Origin: a virus
Reading direction: 5' to 3' (one strand)
DNA length: 27,944 nt
Virus record (IMG/VR): IMGVR_UViG_3300025770_000076
Location: 1-27,944 of that record
In this document: one piece after another, positions 18,173 to 25,691 of the stretch
Numbering within the stretch: the first letter of the stretch is position 1
How the letters are laid out: each line of letters begins with the position of its first letter
Program-made: the position numbers and the translations under genes
The notes under the pieces: model-generated
Database searches by the model: none
What the model saw: only the letters and a program-made list of their open reading frames with translations
What the model was told of the DNA's origin: nothing

Positions 18173-18334
18173 ATGGCTACAAGGATGCTTTTTATTTGCT
18201 CGTGCGGAGAGACTTTCGACATCGACAACTATGCAGGAATGGATGCCCATCTGGAGGCCAACCCGGACCATACAGCATCGGAAGAATACGTTCATGCGTC
18301 AGTCGTTGCGTCAAACCCAGAAGAACCGTCATGA
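18173..18334 (+). CDS. small Cys/His protein, possible zinc-binding
   Basis: I place the start at 18173, two bases after the previous stop, with GAGG about 11 bases upstream; an in-frame ATG at 18089 would lie well inside the fibre gene. The 53-residue product reads FICSCGETFD... then DAHLEANPDH, giving C-x-C-x(12)-H-x(6)-H, a compact arrangement able to bind one zinc ion, like a reduced C2H2 finger. Small proteins of this kind occur scattered in phage genomes. Its role among fibre genes is unknown; a chaperone or regulatory function is possible but unsupported. Confidence 0.55.
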   Translation: MATRMLFICSCGETFDIDNYAGMDAHLEANPDHTASEEYVHASVVASNPEEPS

Positions 18335-18361
18335 GCGTAGAGATTATTAGTGGAGGAAGCG

Positions 18362-20764
18362 ATGATTGAAGTAATCACAGGCGATACAGTTTTACTGGAG
18401 CTTGTTTTGGCAGATGGGGACACCACAAGGTTTCCGCAGGCTGAAATATACGATAGTGCTGGTGTTGCCATCGTTGCAAGCCCGGTGAACCTTTCCCATG
18501 TTGCAGATGGCCTTTATCAAGGTACGTTTACTGCTCCTGCCATCGGCGGATATTCGATTATCTACATTACATATAGCGACGCGCTGCATACGACGCTGGT
18601 CGGAAACATCGAGCGTGTCTCTGAACATATGCGGGTAACGAACGCCGTGCAGGACGATGTTTGGGCAGAAGCCCTTCCTGGCGCTTTTGGTGCTGGCTCG
18701 GCAGGCAGCATTGTTGGCACCAACCTAGACGCCACCATCAGCAGCAGGTCTACTCTTACGCAGGCGGACATCCTAAGCGATGCCACTCCGTTCGCGGGAG
18801 CATTGATACCCAATCTTGATGCAACTGTTAGCTCTCGCTCAACATTGACTCAGGCTGACATTTTAAGTGATGCTACTCCATTCGCTGGAGCAAGCATAGA
18901 CGCGACTATTTCAAGTCGAGGCACTGCCAATCCCGGTGACGCAATGACACTGACCGCAGGCGAGAGAACAGCTATTGATGCCCAACTCAGTGGAACTCAC
19001 GGCGCTGGAAACTGGGAGTCTGCAAGCGCAACAGACTGGACTGGCGCAGAGAAGCAACAGATTCGTCAAGCGCTAGGTGTTACGGGTCTCACGGCTGCGA
19101 CTGCTGCGGGCGAACTTCAGGATGTCCTTGCGGATACTGCGGCGATGGAGCCGCTGGTGTCCACGAACCTGAACGCCACCGTAAGCTCCAGGTCTACGCT
19201 GGTCCAAGCAGATATTTTATCTGATGCAACACCATTCCCCGGAGCGGATATCGACGCAACGATCTCCAGCCGGTCAAGCCATACAGCCGCAGACGTTGAT
19301 GCCCTCGTGACAGCCAGTCATGGCGCGGGCTCGTACATCACGGCAACTGGATTCGCAGTGGCTGGAGACAACATGGGTCTCACCGCTGCGGGTGTTGATG
19401 CCGTATGGGATGAGCCTATTGCAGGTCACCTTGGCGTTGGCAGTGTTGGCGAGGCCCTGAATGACGCATCCAGTGGAGCAGGCGTTGACTGGACAGTCTC
19501 GGAGCGAAGCCAAATGAGGCAGGCGTTGGGCATCACGGGTGCCACCTTGGCCACCGCAGCCGGTGAACTTCAAGATGTCTTGGCTGATACGGCAGCCATC
19601 GAGCCGCTTGTCACAGCTAATGTCGATGCGACCATTAGTTCTCGGTCTACTTTGACCCAGGCAGATATCCTTTCTGATGCAACACCGTTTGCTGGTGCAA
19701 GCATCTCAAACCTTGACGCAACTGTTAGTTCCCGATCCACATTGGCCCAGGCAGATATTTTGTCTGATGCCACACCTTTTCCAGGTGCGGACATCGATGC
19801 AGCAATATCTACGCGGAGCAGTCACACTGCCGCAGATGTGGATGCTTTGGTCACGGCGAGTCATGGGGCAGGGTCTTATCAGACGGCCACTGGATTTGCA
19901 GTCGCCGGGGACAACATGGGGCTTACGCCAGCAGCAACCGCAGCGGTCGATGTAGAGCTTACCGCGACACACGGCGCAGGCGCATGGACTGGCGGCGGAG
20001 CTGGTCTAACTCAGCAACAAGTGCGTGACGCGATGAAGCTTTCGCCAACGGCAGGTGCTCCGGCAGCAGGGTCTGTGGATACGCATCTCGATGACATCGA
20101 GGCAGATACGAGTGCAATGCAGCCGGTGGTCGCCACAAACTTGGACGCTACTGTTTCCAGTCGTGGAACAGCAGACCCAGGTGATGCGATGACGCTTACA
20201 GCCGGAGAACGCACAGCCATCGACACTGAGCTTTCTGGCACCCACGGCGCTGGTCTTTGGGAGTCAGATTCAGATACGGATTGGACCGCAGGAGAAAAAG
20301 AACAGATTCGCCAAGCACTCGGCGTTACTGGGGCAACCGCGGCAACTGCCGCTGGTGAACTGCAAGATGTTCTTGCGGATACCGCAGCTATCGAGCCAGT
20401 CGTTACGGCCAACCTCGATGTGGCTGTATCAACCAGGGCGACACCTGGGGATGCAATGAGCCTGGATCCTGCTGGTGTCGATGCCATTTTCGACGAGTCT
20501 CTTGCTGGTCATCTCGCGACAGGAACAGCGGGTCAAGCACTTGCTGCCGCATTTGGTAACGCAGGTGGTAATGTCAGGGACGATGCCTTGACATACGACG
20601 CAAACGATAGACCATTGACTTTGCGTAGACGCATCTTCCCAGATGCTGCCACCGCCAACGCTTCCACGCCGGGAGGAGTTGGAGAGGGCGAACTCATAAC
20701 CGTTACCATGTCGGCTGTCCAGATAGACGCGGCCAAATGGGAAACACTGCTGAGGACGATATGA
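18362..20764 (+). CDS. BppU-like baseplate/fibre adaptor with degenerate-codon tandem repeats
   Basis: The ATG at 18362 follows GGAGG by six bases and is preferred over an in-frame GTG at 18350 that overlaps this site. The product is 800 residues. The N-terminal ~90 residues (MIEVITGDTVLLELVLADGD) have the short beta-domain pattern of phage baseplate upper proteins. Residues about 120-690 are built from repeats: a 30-residue unit (SSRSTLTQADILSDATPF), an 87-residue unit present twice (GDAMTLTAGERTAID ... AAGELQDVLADTAA) and a unit beginning SSHTAADVDALVTASHGAG present twice. VWDEPIAGHLGVGSVGEAL also resembles repeats in phage tail fibre linkers. The C-terminus (YDANDRPLTLRRRIF) matches a common end module. 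The repeats probably form a long helical or coiled spacer. Repeat DNA is highly diverged although the protein is not. Confidence 0.62.
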   Translation: MIEVITGDTVLLELVLADGDTTRFPQAEIYDSAGVAIVASPVNLSHVADGLYQGTFTAPAIGGYSIIYITYSDALHTTLVGNIERVSEHMRVTNAVQDDVWAEALPGAFGAGSAGSIVGTNLDATISSRSTLTQADILSDATPFAGALIPNLDATVSSRSTLTQADILSDATPFAGASIDATISSRGTANPGDAMTLTAGERTAIDAQLSGTHGAGNWESASATDWTGAEKQQIRQALGVTGLTAATAAGELQDVLADTAAMEPLVSTNLNATVSSRSTLVQADILSDATPFPGADIDATISSRSSHTAADVDALVTASHGAGSYITATGFAVAGDNMGLTAAGVDAVWDEPIAGHLGVGSVGEALNDASSGAGVDWTVSERSQMRQALGITGATLATAAGELQDVLADTAAIEPLVTANVDATISSRSTLTQADILSDATPFAGASISNLDATVSSRSTLAQADILSDATPFPGADIDAAISTRSSHTAADVDALVTASHGAGSYQTATGFAVAGDNMGLTPAATAAVDVELTATHGAGAWTGGGAGLTQQQVRDAMKLSPTAGAPAAGSVDTHLDDIEADTSAMQPVVATNLDATVSSRGTADPGDAMTLTAGERTAIDTELSGTHGAGLWESDSDTDWTAGEKEQIRQALGVTGATAATAAGELQDVLADTAAIEPVVTANLDVAVSTRATPGDAMSLDPAGVDAIFDESLAGHLATGTAGQALAAAFGNAGGNVRDDALTYDANDRPLTLRRRIFPDAATANASTPGGVGEGELITVTMSAVQIDAAKWETLLRTI
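18722..20404 (+). repeat. protein-level repeats with near-saturated synonymous divergence
   Basis: ADILSDATPF(A/P)GA is encoded at 18764-18802, 18854-18892, 19208-19246, 19661-19699 and 19751-19789. An 87-residue unit lies at 18899-19159 and again at 20144-20404, with 74 of 87 residues identical by my count. A third unit starts at 19247 and 19790. The 30-residue unit occurs twice as a direct pair (spacing 90 bases). Every SSR tripeptide in the array (eight copies) uses a different nine-base spelling. The repeats are therefore invisible or weak at DNA level. Confidence 0.85.
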
Positions 20765-21528
20765 GTATAAGTGGCATAATAACGGGGGGAATGGTTGCTG
20801 ACCCGACGACGGTCACGGTGGAGATTTGTGTGCAGGAGCAAATATCTGGCGTGATAGCTGCTGACCCAAACCTTGTTGGGACCATTATTGAAGATTGCGC
20901 AGCTCCAGCCTTCGATATTACATCGTTCTCTTCCTTGTCTGGTTCGAGCTTTGAGGTGGGGCAGTCTTCTGCGACACCATCATTTAGTGCGGCATACAAC
21001 CGCACACCCGACAGCGCTGTTCTGACTGACGACGACGGAACCCCGGCGAAAGATGTAACCGTTACGCCAACATCATTCAGCTCTGACGGCACATTCACCA
21101 AGACGGCTAACAACGCATCCGTGACTTTCACACTGACGGCAAGTCAGGCTGGAAGTCCAGACACGGGGCAGGTTGTATTCACCTGGCGGCCATTGGTTTT
21201 CACGGGCATCACCGCTAACGCTGGACCGTACACCGAAGCGGATATTGAGGCTCTCGTAACGCAGAGTCTTTCTTCATCTGCTTCGTATTCAGGGACGATT
21301 GCACCAGTGAACCAGTACATTATTCACGCATATCCCGACCCGTATGGACCTTTGCTACCCACCAACTTTGAGATTGGCTCTTTTGGTCCTGGCGATATGA
21401 CCGAGGTCCAGGTGGGACTTTCCGTGACGAATGCGTTTGGGAATATCCAGAACTATCGGGTTGCACGTTCAGACAACCTTATTGACACAACTATCACCGG
21501 GCCACTGGCCTTTACTGTTACGCCGTAG
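20761..21528 (+). CDS. tail fibre-associated Ig-like protein
   Basis: The ATG at 20761 overlaps the previous stop (ATGA) with GAGG just upstream; an in-frame ATG at 20737 would overlap the preceding gene further and is less likely. The 255-residue product begins with short repeated beta units (ISGIITGGMVADPTTVTVE; ISGVIAADPNLVGTII). A beta-sandwich of Ig-like character follows (FSSLSGSSFEVGQSSATPSF; TPSSAVLTDDDG-like strand; DVTVTPTSFSSDGTFT; SVTFTLTASQAG), then a less typical C-terminal part with IIHAYPDPYGPLLP. Such domains decorate fibres and tips and bind surface sugars weakly. No catalytic motif is visible. Placement in the fibre block supports a structural or adhesion role. Confidence 0.5.
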   Translation: MSISGIITGGMVADPTTVTVEICVQEQISGVIAADPNLVGTIIEDCAAPAFDITSFSSLSGSSFEVGQSSATPSFSAAYNRTPDSAVLTDDDGTPAKDVTVTPTSFSSDGTFTKTANNASVTFTLTASQAGSPDTGQVVFTWRPLVFTGITANAGPYTEADIEALVTQSLSSSASYSGTIAPVNQYIIHAYPDPYGPLLPTNFEIGSFGPGDMTEVQVGLSVTNAFGNIQNYRVARSDNLIDTTITGPLAFTVTP

Positions 21529-21537
21529 GAGATTGCT

Positions 21538-22998
21538 ATGCCCACATTTGCAGGAGAACTAATCAATGCTGCCGTTGGCGTCGCATCGCTTGATGATACC
21601 GCCCTTCGCGGCGGGTATCGGGTTGTCGCCGACATCGCAGGGCGAAACGCTATTGATGGTTCTGACTTCGACAAGACTGGGTGCCTGGTTCACGTTCAGG
21701 CTAACGGGGTTACATACCAGAGAACGGCCGCTGGATGGGATGCAGTATCCTATACCGAAAACACTGCGTCCGATATCTACTTCGCCCTGACTGGGGATGA
21801 CGAAACTGGCGATGGAACCATCGGGAATCCTTTCCGTACCCCTCAACGATGTATTGATGGACTAGTTGACGGGCAGGAAGGTGATGTTGTTTTTCACGCT
21901 CTTGACAATGGCCCCTACGACGTGCCAGCGCTTACGAGTGTGCAGGCTGGCCCGGCCGGACTGGGCATAATGTTTGGCGGCAACATCAATCAAACGCCAA
22001 CTGCGGTGATACCAACGACATCGACGCGAGCCCTCATACCGGGAACGGCAGCCCAATATGCTGTGACAAGTAATGGGTTCACCGATCCTATCACCGACGG
22101 CTCGCACTGGATGCTTGACAGCACAGCCGGTTCTCCGTTTTTTGCCTTTGAGTTTGGTCTTGGGTCCGTACCGGTCGCCAGCCCGTCCAGTCCTACGATA
22201 AATATTATTACAGCGTTTGACTTCTATATTGGTCTTGCCGACATAGAGATTTATCCCATCAGCACCGTCTTTCAAACACAGGGGAGCCAGAGCATCATCG
22301 GTGCCTCGGGGCGGGGCGTAACAATAAAGTTTGCAGGAATAAAGTTTGAGAACGTGGCGGCTGCAAGTTTTGAAATCTGGGAAAGCGTAGAGATGTGGGA
22401 TTGCAACCTGGACGGATTGACAAATGCACTTCTGTTCAACTTTTACAACTCATCTGCATTTCTTGCCTCGGGGGAGGTCAACAACCAAAACCTTGAAGAC
22501 AGCCCCAACTCGTTTATTGGTGGAAATCTAACGAGAGCGACTGCCGCCAGTGGAACGATGCTATTAACCAGCTCGAAGGTTAGCGAGCGTGTTACGGTTA
22601 ATCCCGCAGGCTACATGAAGACGGCAGACCCTATCGACTTCGACACGGCGGCCTCAACGGAGTGCATTAGGGTATGGAATTTTGGCAACGGAGAATCGAG
22701 AGTGGAGATTACTGTCGCCATGACTGTCGCGGGAACCTACACCAGCTTTCTTCGTTGCGAAGAGGGTTCCAGTTCGTTCATCAAGGGTTTTGGCACTGGC
22801 TCGATAACGGGATCTGTCTCTGGCACTGCATGGGATCTGGCCTCTCGGGTTACAGCAACTGGGCTTGGAACAGTTAGCGGTTCGCTAACGTCTGCTGCCG
22901 ACGTGCAGGTTGGTAACGCAGGGACATCAACATATGCCGCGCTACCCCAGAACGACTTTACATCTCCAGACGGTCTTGGGACCGTGGTGAGGAGCTAG
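21538..22998 (+). CDS. second beta-helix fibre protein
   Basis: The 486-residue protein starts nine bases after the previous stop, with TAGGAG partly overlapping that stop as ribosome binding site. The segment GGYRVVADIAGRNAID followed by LVHVQANGVTYQ (residues about 28-65) is a module common near the base of phage tail fibres. Next, DIYFALTGDDETGDGTIGNP and FRTPQRCIDGL (about 79-110) match the opening of beta-helix proteins such as DUF1565 members. The rest consists of short turns and strands (IEIYPISTVFQ; KFAGIKFENV; EMWDCNLDGL), typical of a beta-helix. It is a second, shorter version of the architecture at 14542-16689, not a close copy. Enzymatic activity against polysaccharide is possible but unsupported. 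Confidence 0.6.
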   Translation: MPTFAGELINAAVGVASLDDTALRGGYRVVADIAGRNAIDGSDFDKTGCLVHVQANGVTYQRTAAGWDAVSYTENTASDIYFALTGDDETGDGTIGNPFRTPQRCIDGLVDGQEGDVVFHALDNGPYDVPALTSVQAGPAGLGIMFGGNINQTPTAVIPTTSTRALIPGTAAQYAVTSNGFTDPITDGSHWMLDSTAGSPFFAFEFGLGSVPVASPSSPTINIITAFDFYIGLADIEIYPISTVFQTQGSQSIIGASGRGVTIKFAGIKFENVAAASFEIWESVEMWDCNLDGLTNALLFNFYNSSAFLASGEVNNQNLEDSPNSFIGGNLTRATAASGTMLLTSSKVSERVTVNPAGYMKTADPIDFDTAASTECIRVWNFGNGESRVEITVAMTVAGTYTSFLRCEEGSSSFIKGFGTGSITGSVSGTAWDLASRVTATGLGTVSGSLTSAADVQVGNAGTSTYAALPQNDFTSPDGLGTVVRS

Positions 22999-23000
22999 AA

Positions 23001-23198
23001 ATGAAGTACGCAAAGTCTTTTTCTACCGCAAAGATCTATCTGCCTTATTCTGGCCAGGGGAGGGGCAGCATGCTGGCCTGGATAGATCAAGTTCAAGCGT
23101 TGGAGATTGGCGATACGCCGGGCCTTAGTGACGTAGAGTTGATAGAGATTAAAACCGACATGGCCTTGATGAAGACATGGCTGGAAGGGTTAGGATAA
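23001..23198 (+). CDS. small fibre-region protein, unknown
   Basis: This 65-residue protein starts two bases after the previous stop, with GAGGAGC upstream, and its TAA shares a base with the next ATG (TAATG). The C-terminal half is predicted helical and amphipathic (LSDVELIEIKTDMALMKTWL). No metal site, signal peptide or membrane segment is seen. Its coupling to both neighbours suggests a small structural or chaperone role in fibre assembly, but no family is recognised. Confidence 0.55.
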   Translation: MKYAKSFSTAKIYLPYSGQGRGSMLAWIDQVQALEIGDTPGLSDVELIEIKTDMALMKTWLEGLG

Positions 23199-23791
23199 TG
23201 ACAGACATTAGCATCGTCCGGGGAGACTCGCGGAACTTCAACGTCACGATATACGAAAGCGATGGTACCACGCCGGTTGATATCACCGAGGCTGTGTTGC
23301 GCTTTGCAGTTAAGGGTAGCGTCTATGACGACAACAGCCGGTCCATCATATTTAAGCAGTCGTACTATCCAGACCAGCTCCAGATAACAGTCCCAGCCAG
23401 CGGGGAATCGCTCATTAAGTTGTTCGTGGCAGACACAATCAATGTCACCCCTGGTCAATATTATTGGGATCTAGATGTGACTCGCAAGGGAACTCTCGCG
23501 ACCTCGGCAGGGACATTCGCCGTGACCGCAGGAAGCGGGGTTTTGACTGGGACGGGTATCGACTTTGCGGAGATAAGCCTGGGCCAGGTCATTGACCTAA
23601 CCAGTGGGTTTCCGCAGAATAATCTTCTCGTGGTCATCACGGACTTTGATGCCACCGCAGAAACCATCACCGTAGGTTACACGGGGTTTGTGGACGAGGC
23701 AGGCATCACGCATACGACTTACCAGGGGGATAGGAAAACGCCGACAGGGCTCAGTGGAAACTTTTCCATTGGCGCGGACGTTGTGGAGTAA
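23198..23791 (+). CDS. BppU-like baseplate upper protein with inserted beta domain
   Basis: The ATG at 23198 overlaps the previous stop; an in-frame ATG at 23177 would lie inside the previous gene. The 197-residue product opens with ISIVRGDSRNFNVTIYESDG, and continues DITEAVLRFAVKG and PGQYYWDLDVTRKG, the strand order of the N-terminal BppU-like domain that plugs fibres onto the tail tip. The final strand (LSGNFSIGADV) is separated from the rest by about 80 residues containing FAVTAGSGVLTGTG and LVVITDFDATAETITVGY. This looks like a small beta-barrel inserted into a loop of the first domain. The role is probably anchoring one of the fibres encoded just upstream. The N-terminal family match is by motif pattern. 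Confidence 0.62.
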   Translation: MTDISIVRGDSRNFNVTIYESDGTTPVDITEAVLRFAVKGSVYDDNSRSIIFKQSYYPDQLQITVPASGESLIKLFVADTINVTPGQYYWDLDVTRKGTLATSAGTFAVTAGSGVLTGTGIDFAEISLGQVIDLTSGFPQNNLLVVITDFDATAETITVGYTGFVDEAGITHTTYQGDRKTPTGLSGNFSIGADVVE

Positions 23792-23793
23792 TC

Positions 23794-24063
23794 ATGGAAT
23801 ACGTTGAAGTAGCAGTGGATATTCTTGGGGTGATTGTGGCATTGGTGTTTGCCATAACGCCGGTCATTGTGGCCAGAGTTCAGACTGGGAAGTTTGATTT
23901 GACGAAGACGCTTGAGGCGGCAGAGGATGTTGCCCATGTTATCGAGGACGTGGAAGAATGCGTAAAAAAGATCGAAGAGATCCGTGGCAAAAAGCTTTCA
24001 AAAAAGATGAAAAGAAAAGCCGAAGCCAGGGTAAAAAGGATTCAACAACAGACGAGCGAATAA
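23794..24063 (+). CDS. holin candidate (single membrane segment, basic tail)
   Basis: This 89-residue protein begins two bases after the previous stop, with GGAG upstream. Residues about 9-28 (DILGVIVALVFAITPVIVA) form one clear membrane segment; the remainder is a charged helix ending in a strongly basic tail (KKLSKKMKRKAEARVKR). Size, one membrane segment, basic C-terminus and position just before an amidase gene fit a holin, the membrane protein that forms lesions and times lysis. A spanin-like or other membrane-anchor role is also possible. No direct sequence family match is claimed. Confidence 0.5.
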   Translation: MEYVEVAVDILGVIVALVFAITPVIVARVQTGKFDLTKTLEAAEDVAHVIEDVEECVKKIEEIRGKKLSKKMKRKAEARVKRIQQQTSE

Positions 24064-24100
24064 AAAAAATGCTCGCTAATAAAAACAGAGGGAGAGTGAC

Positions 24101-24322
24101 ATGGACTTGATTAGCTGGGGAAGTGGACGTGTTGGCGATGCAGATCGAGACGGAAACCTTGAACTTGAAATCAAGGGTGTAAAGGTCTTGGGCGCATTCA
24201 GTGTACCCGATGTCAAAGTGGAGCTACCCACATCCGTGATAGCTGCCGGACTCATCACTTTGGGACAGACAGCAGCGGCAAAAATGCCATGGGCTGCGGC
24301 ACTCGGAAGGCTGATGAAATGA
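24101..24322 (+). CDS. small protein in the lysis cassette, unknown
   Basis: GAGGGAGAG precedes this ATG. The 73-residue product has a beta-like first half (LELEIKGVKVLGAF) and a weakly hydrophobic C-terminal half (SVIAAGLITLGQTAAAKMPWAAAL) that might lie on or in the membrane. Its stop TGA overlaps the amidase ATG (ATGA), so it is translationally coupled to the endolysin. Position between the holin candidate and the amidase suggests a lysis accessory or antiholin, but this is inference from context alone. Confidence 0.55.
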   Translation: MDLISWGSGRVGDADRDGNLELEIKGVKVLGAFSVPDVKVELPTSVIAAGLITLGQTAAAKMPWAAALGRLMK

Positions 24323-24906
24323 AAGTGGTCGAGCGGATACCCGAAGATATTCCTCGTCCAATAAGAAAAATAACCTCAAGCATTGTTGTCCACCGGATCA
24401 AAATTGGATACACGGTGGATTCTGTGCATGAGTTTTTCACGGAAGACCCAGAGGGCGTTGCCACGGTGACCATTGGGAGCCTTGAGGCCCGCTTGGATGC
24501 GATTCGGGACTGGAGGAAGTATGGTGTGCCGGAAAACTATAAAAGCCGAGCATACGTCCCGTACCACTATATCGTGGACAGGAAGGGGAAGGTTTACCAG
24601 TTCCTTGACGCAGCGTGTAAAGGTGCCCACTGTGCAGGAGTTAATTCTACTTCCATTGGGGTTGGTAACTTTGGGGATTTTCGTCGTTCGAGTCCAACGG
24701 CTAGTCAAATCTTAAGCACGAAGCATCTCTGCCGAGACCTGTGGTTAGACTTTCCTGACATCCGTGGGGTCTACGGTCATGACGAGATCTTAGCTATGCG
24801 AAACCGAAAACCAAAACAATGCCCAGGGCCAAACTATCCGATTTCGGAAGTCCGATCCTGGGCATCCACTGCCGTACAGAACGTGAATAGTGACGACAGA
24901 TTTTAG
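24319..24906 (+). CDS. endolysin, N-acetylmuramoyl-L-alanine amidase (Amidase_2/PGRP type)
   Basis: The 195-residue protein carries the zinc amidase fold of T7 lysozyme and related enzymes, which cut the bond between N-acetylmuramic acid and L-alanine in peptidoglycan. Zinc ligands are likely H25 (SIVVHRI), H154 (GVYGHDEI) and C168 (KQCPGP). The catalytic pair corresponds to Y82 (PYHYIVDRKGKVY) and K166, keeping the K-x-C spacing of T7 lysozyme. The segment GAHCAGVNSTSIGVGN matches the conserved substrate-side loop. No signal peptide is seen, so release should need a holin such as the gene at 23794. There is no added cell-wall-binding domain. The start overlaps the previous stop. An in-frame ATG at 24289 lies within the previous gene and is less likely. 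Confidence 0.9.
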   Translation: MKVVERIPEDIPRPIRKITSSIVVHRIKIGYTVDSVHEFFTEDPEGVATVTIGSLEARLDAIRDWRKYGVPENYKSRAYVPYHYIVDRKGKVYQFLDAACKGAHCAGVNSTSIGVGNFGDFRRSSPTASQILSTKHLCRDLWLDFPDIRGVYGHDEILAMRNRKPKQCPGPNYPISEVRSWASTAVQNVNSDDRF

Positions 24907-24918
24907 CACGTATGTGGT

Positions 24919-25371
24919 TCAGTTGGGTTTTTGCTCCGTAGTTTCACCTCCCTTCTTTAAAAAGGAAGCCTCATCCTCCATCGTGTGGGCATCTCCCAAT
25001 CTCATAGGGCTTACGATGTAGGCATCATCGGAATCGGAAGGGTTTTGCGGCGTCGGGGGGACGGACTTTACCTTAAACCCGACAATGTAATAATTTTCTG
25101 GCGGGAAACCGTCATCCAGGTTAGGAAGTACGGATACGAACGGACCCTCCGTAAACTCCAGTGATTCAAATTCCCACTTTGGATGCGCGTTGCTTATTCC
25201 TTCTGTCGCTGCTTCGATAGCACGATCAACAGATCCTGACACGTTGCTCATTGTGTCCAGGGCAACCTCGCTGTTGTGCCTGTTTAGGCATAACTGCATC
25301 ACCTCATCTGGATTCATCCAAGATGCGAACTTAAACAAACCATCTATTTCATCCACTTCGTACACGTGCAT
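24919..25371 (-). CDS. hypothetical accessory protein
   Basis: I place the start at 25371 because AGGAGG lies five bases upstream; a longer in-frame start at 25461 would overlap the upstream gene by 74 bases. The product has 150 residues. It is acidic in its N-terminal part (MHVYEVDEIDGLFKFASW) and has a beta-rich central segment (NYYIVGFKVKSV) after a Pro/Gly-rich loop. No known motif is recognised. It is the last gene of the opposite-strand block and stops 12 bases from the amidase stop, so the two transcription units converge here. Confidence 0.6.
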   Translation of the reverse strand: MHVYEVDEIDGLFKFASWMNPDEVMQLCLNRHNSEVALDTMSNVSGSVDRAIEAATEGISNAHPKWEFESLEFTEGPFVSVLPNLDDGFPPENYYIVGFKVKSVPPTPQNPSDSDDAYIVSPMRLGDAHTMEDEASFLKKGGETTEQKPN

Positions 25372-25387
25372 TCCATCCTCCTTCTTG

Positions 25388-25687
25388 TTAGAATTCATCA
25401 AGGTGGTCGATGTCGATCCCTTCCTTTTCGGCATAGTCTCGAATCCGCCCCATGAGTTCACGCGCCCCTATGCCCAGGCAGACACGTAGTATATGCGCCC
25501 TTTCAACCTTGGACATGCTCGTGAGAGCGTAAAACTCTTTTTGCTCGCAAACCCAGTCAGTATTTTCCCGGCAGAAGACCTTCATGTCACCCACCTTCCT
25601 GTCTAGGTGGCCCGCAATGGAGACCGTTATCTTCACCGGCTTCCTATGGCCTTCGTCGGCCTTGTCTTTAGGTGTTTTTTCTGGCAT
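25388..25687 (-). CDS. small hypothetical protein, possible ribbon-helix-helix-like
   Basis: This 99-residue protein starts four bases after the upstream gene's stop, preceded by AAGGATGATGGA, a modest ribosome binding site. A Lys-rich N-terminus is followed by a strand (KPVKITVSI) and helices, with MSKVERAHILRVCLGIGARELM (written here in parts: MSKVERAHILRV, CLGIGARELM) resembling the helical half of ribbon-helix-helix DNA-binding proteins. The resemblance is weak and the internal insertion is long. Regulatory function is therefore speculative. It lies directly downstream of the HTH-HNH gene and upstream of another unknown, presumably co-transcribed. Confidence 0.55.
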   Translation of the reverse strand: MPEKTPKDKADEGHRKPVKITVSIAGHLDRKVGDMKVFCRENTDWVCEQKEFYALTSMSKVERAHILRVCLGIGARELMGRIRDYAEKEGIDIDHLDEF

Positions 25688-25691
25688 TCCA

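Noticed and set aside
18722-20404. CRISPR-like or simple DNA repeat array
   Set aside because: The repetition is in the protein; DNA copies differ at most silent sites and spacing is irregular (90, 354, 453, 90 bases between unit starts).
24040-24100. Weak inverted repeat (CGAGC/GCTCG) around the holin candidate stop
   Set aside because: Only five base pairs with an A-rich loop; not distinguishable from chance and no terminator features.
24947-24970. Hairpin-like CCTTCTTT...AAAGGAAG near the converging stops as terminator
   Set aside because: The stem is imperfect and bulged, no U-tract follows, and it lies within the coding sequence of the minus-strand gene.
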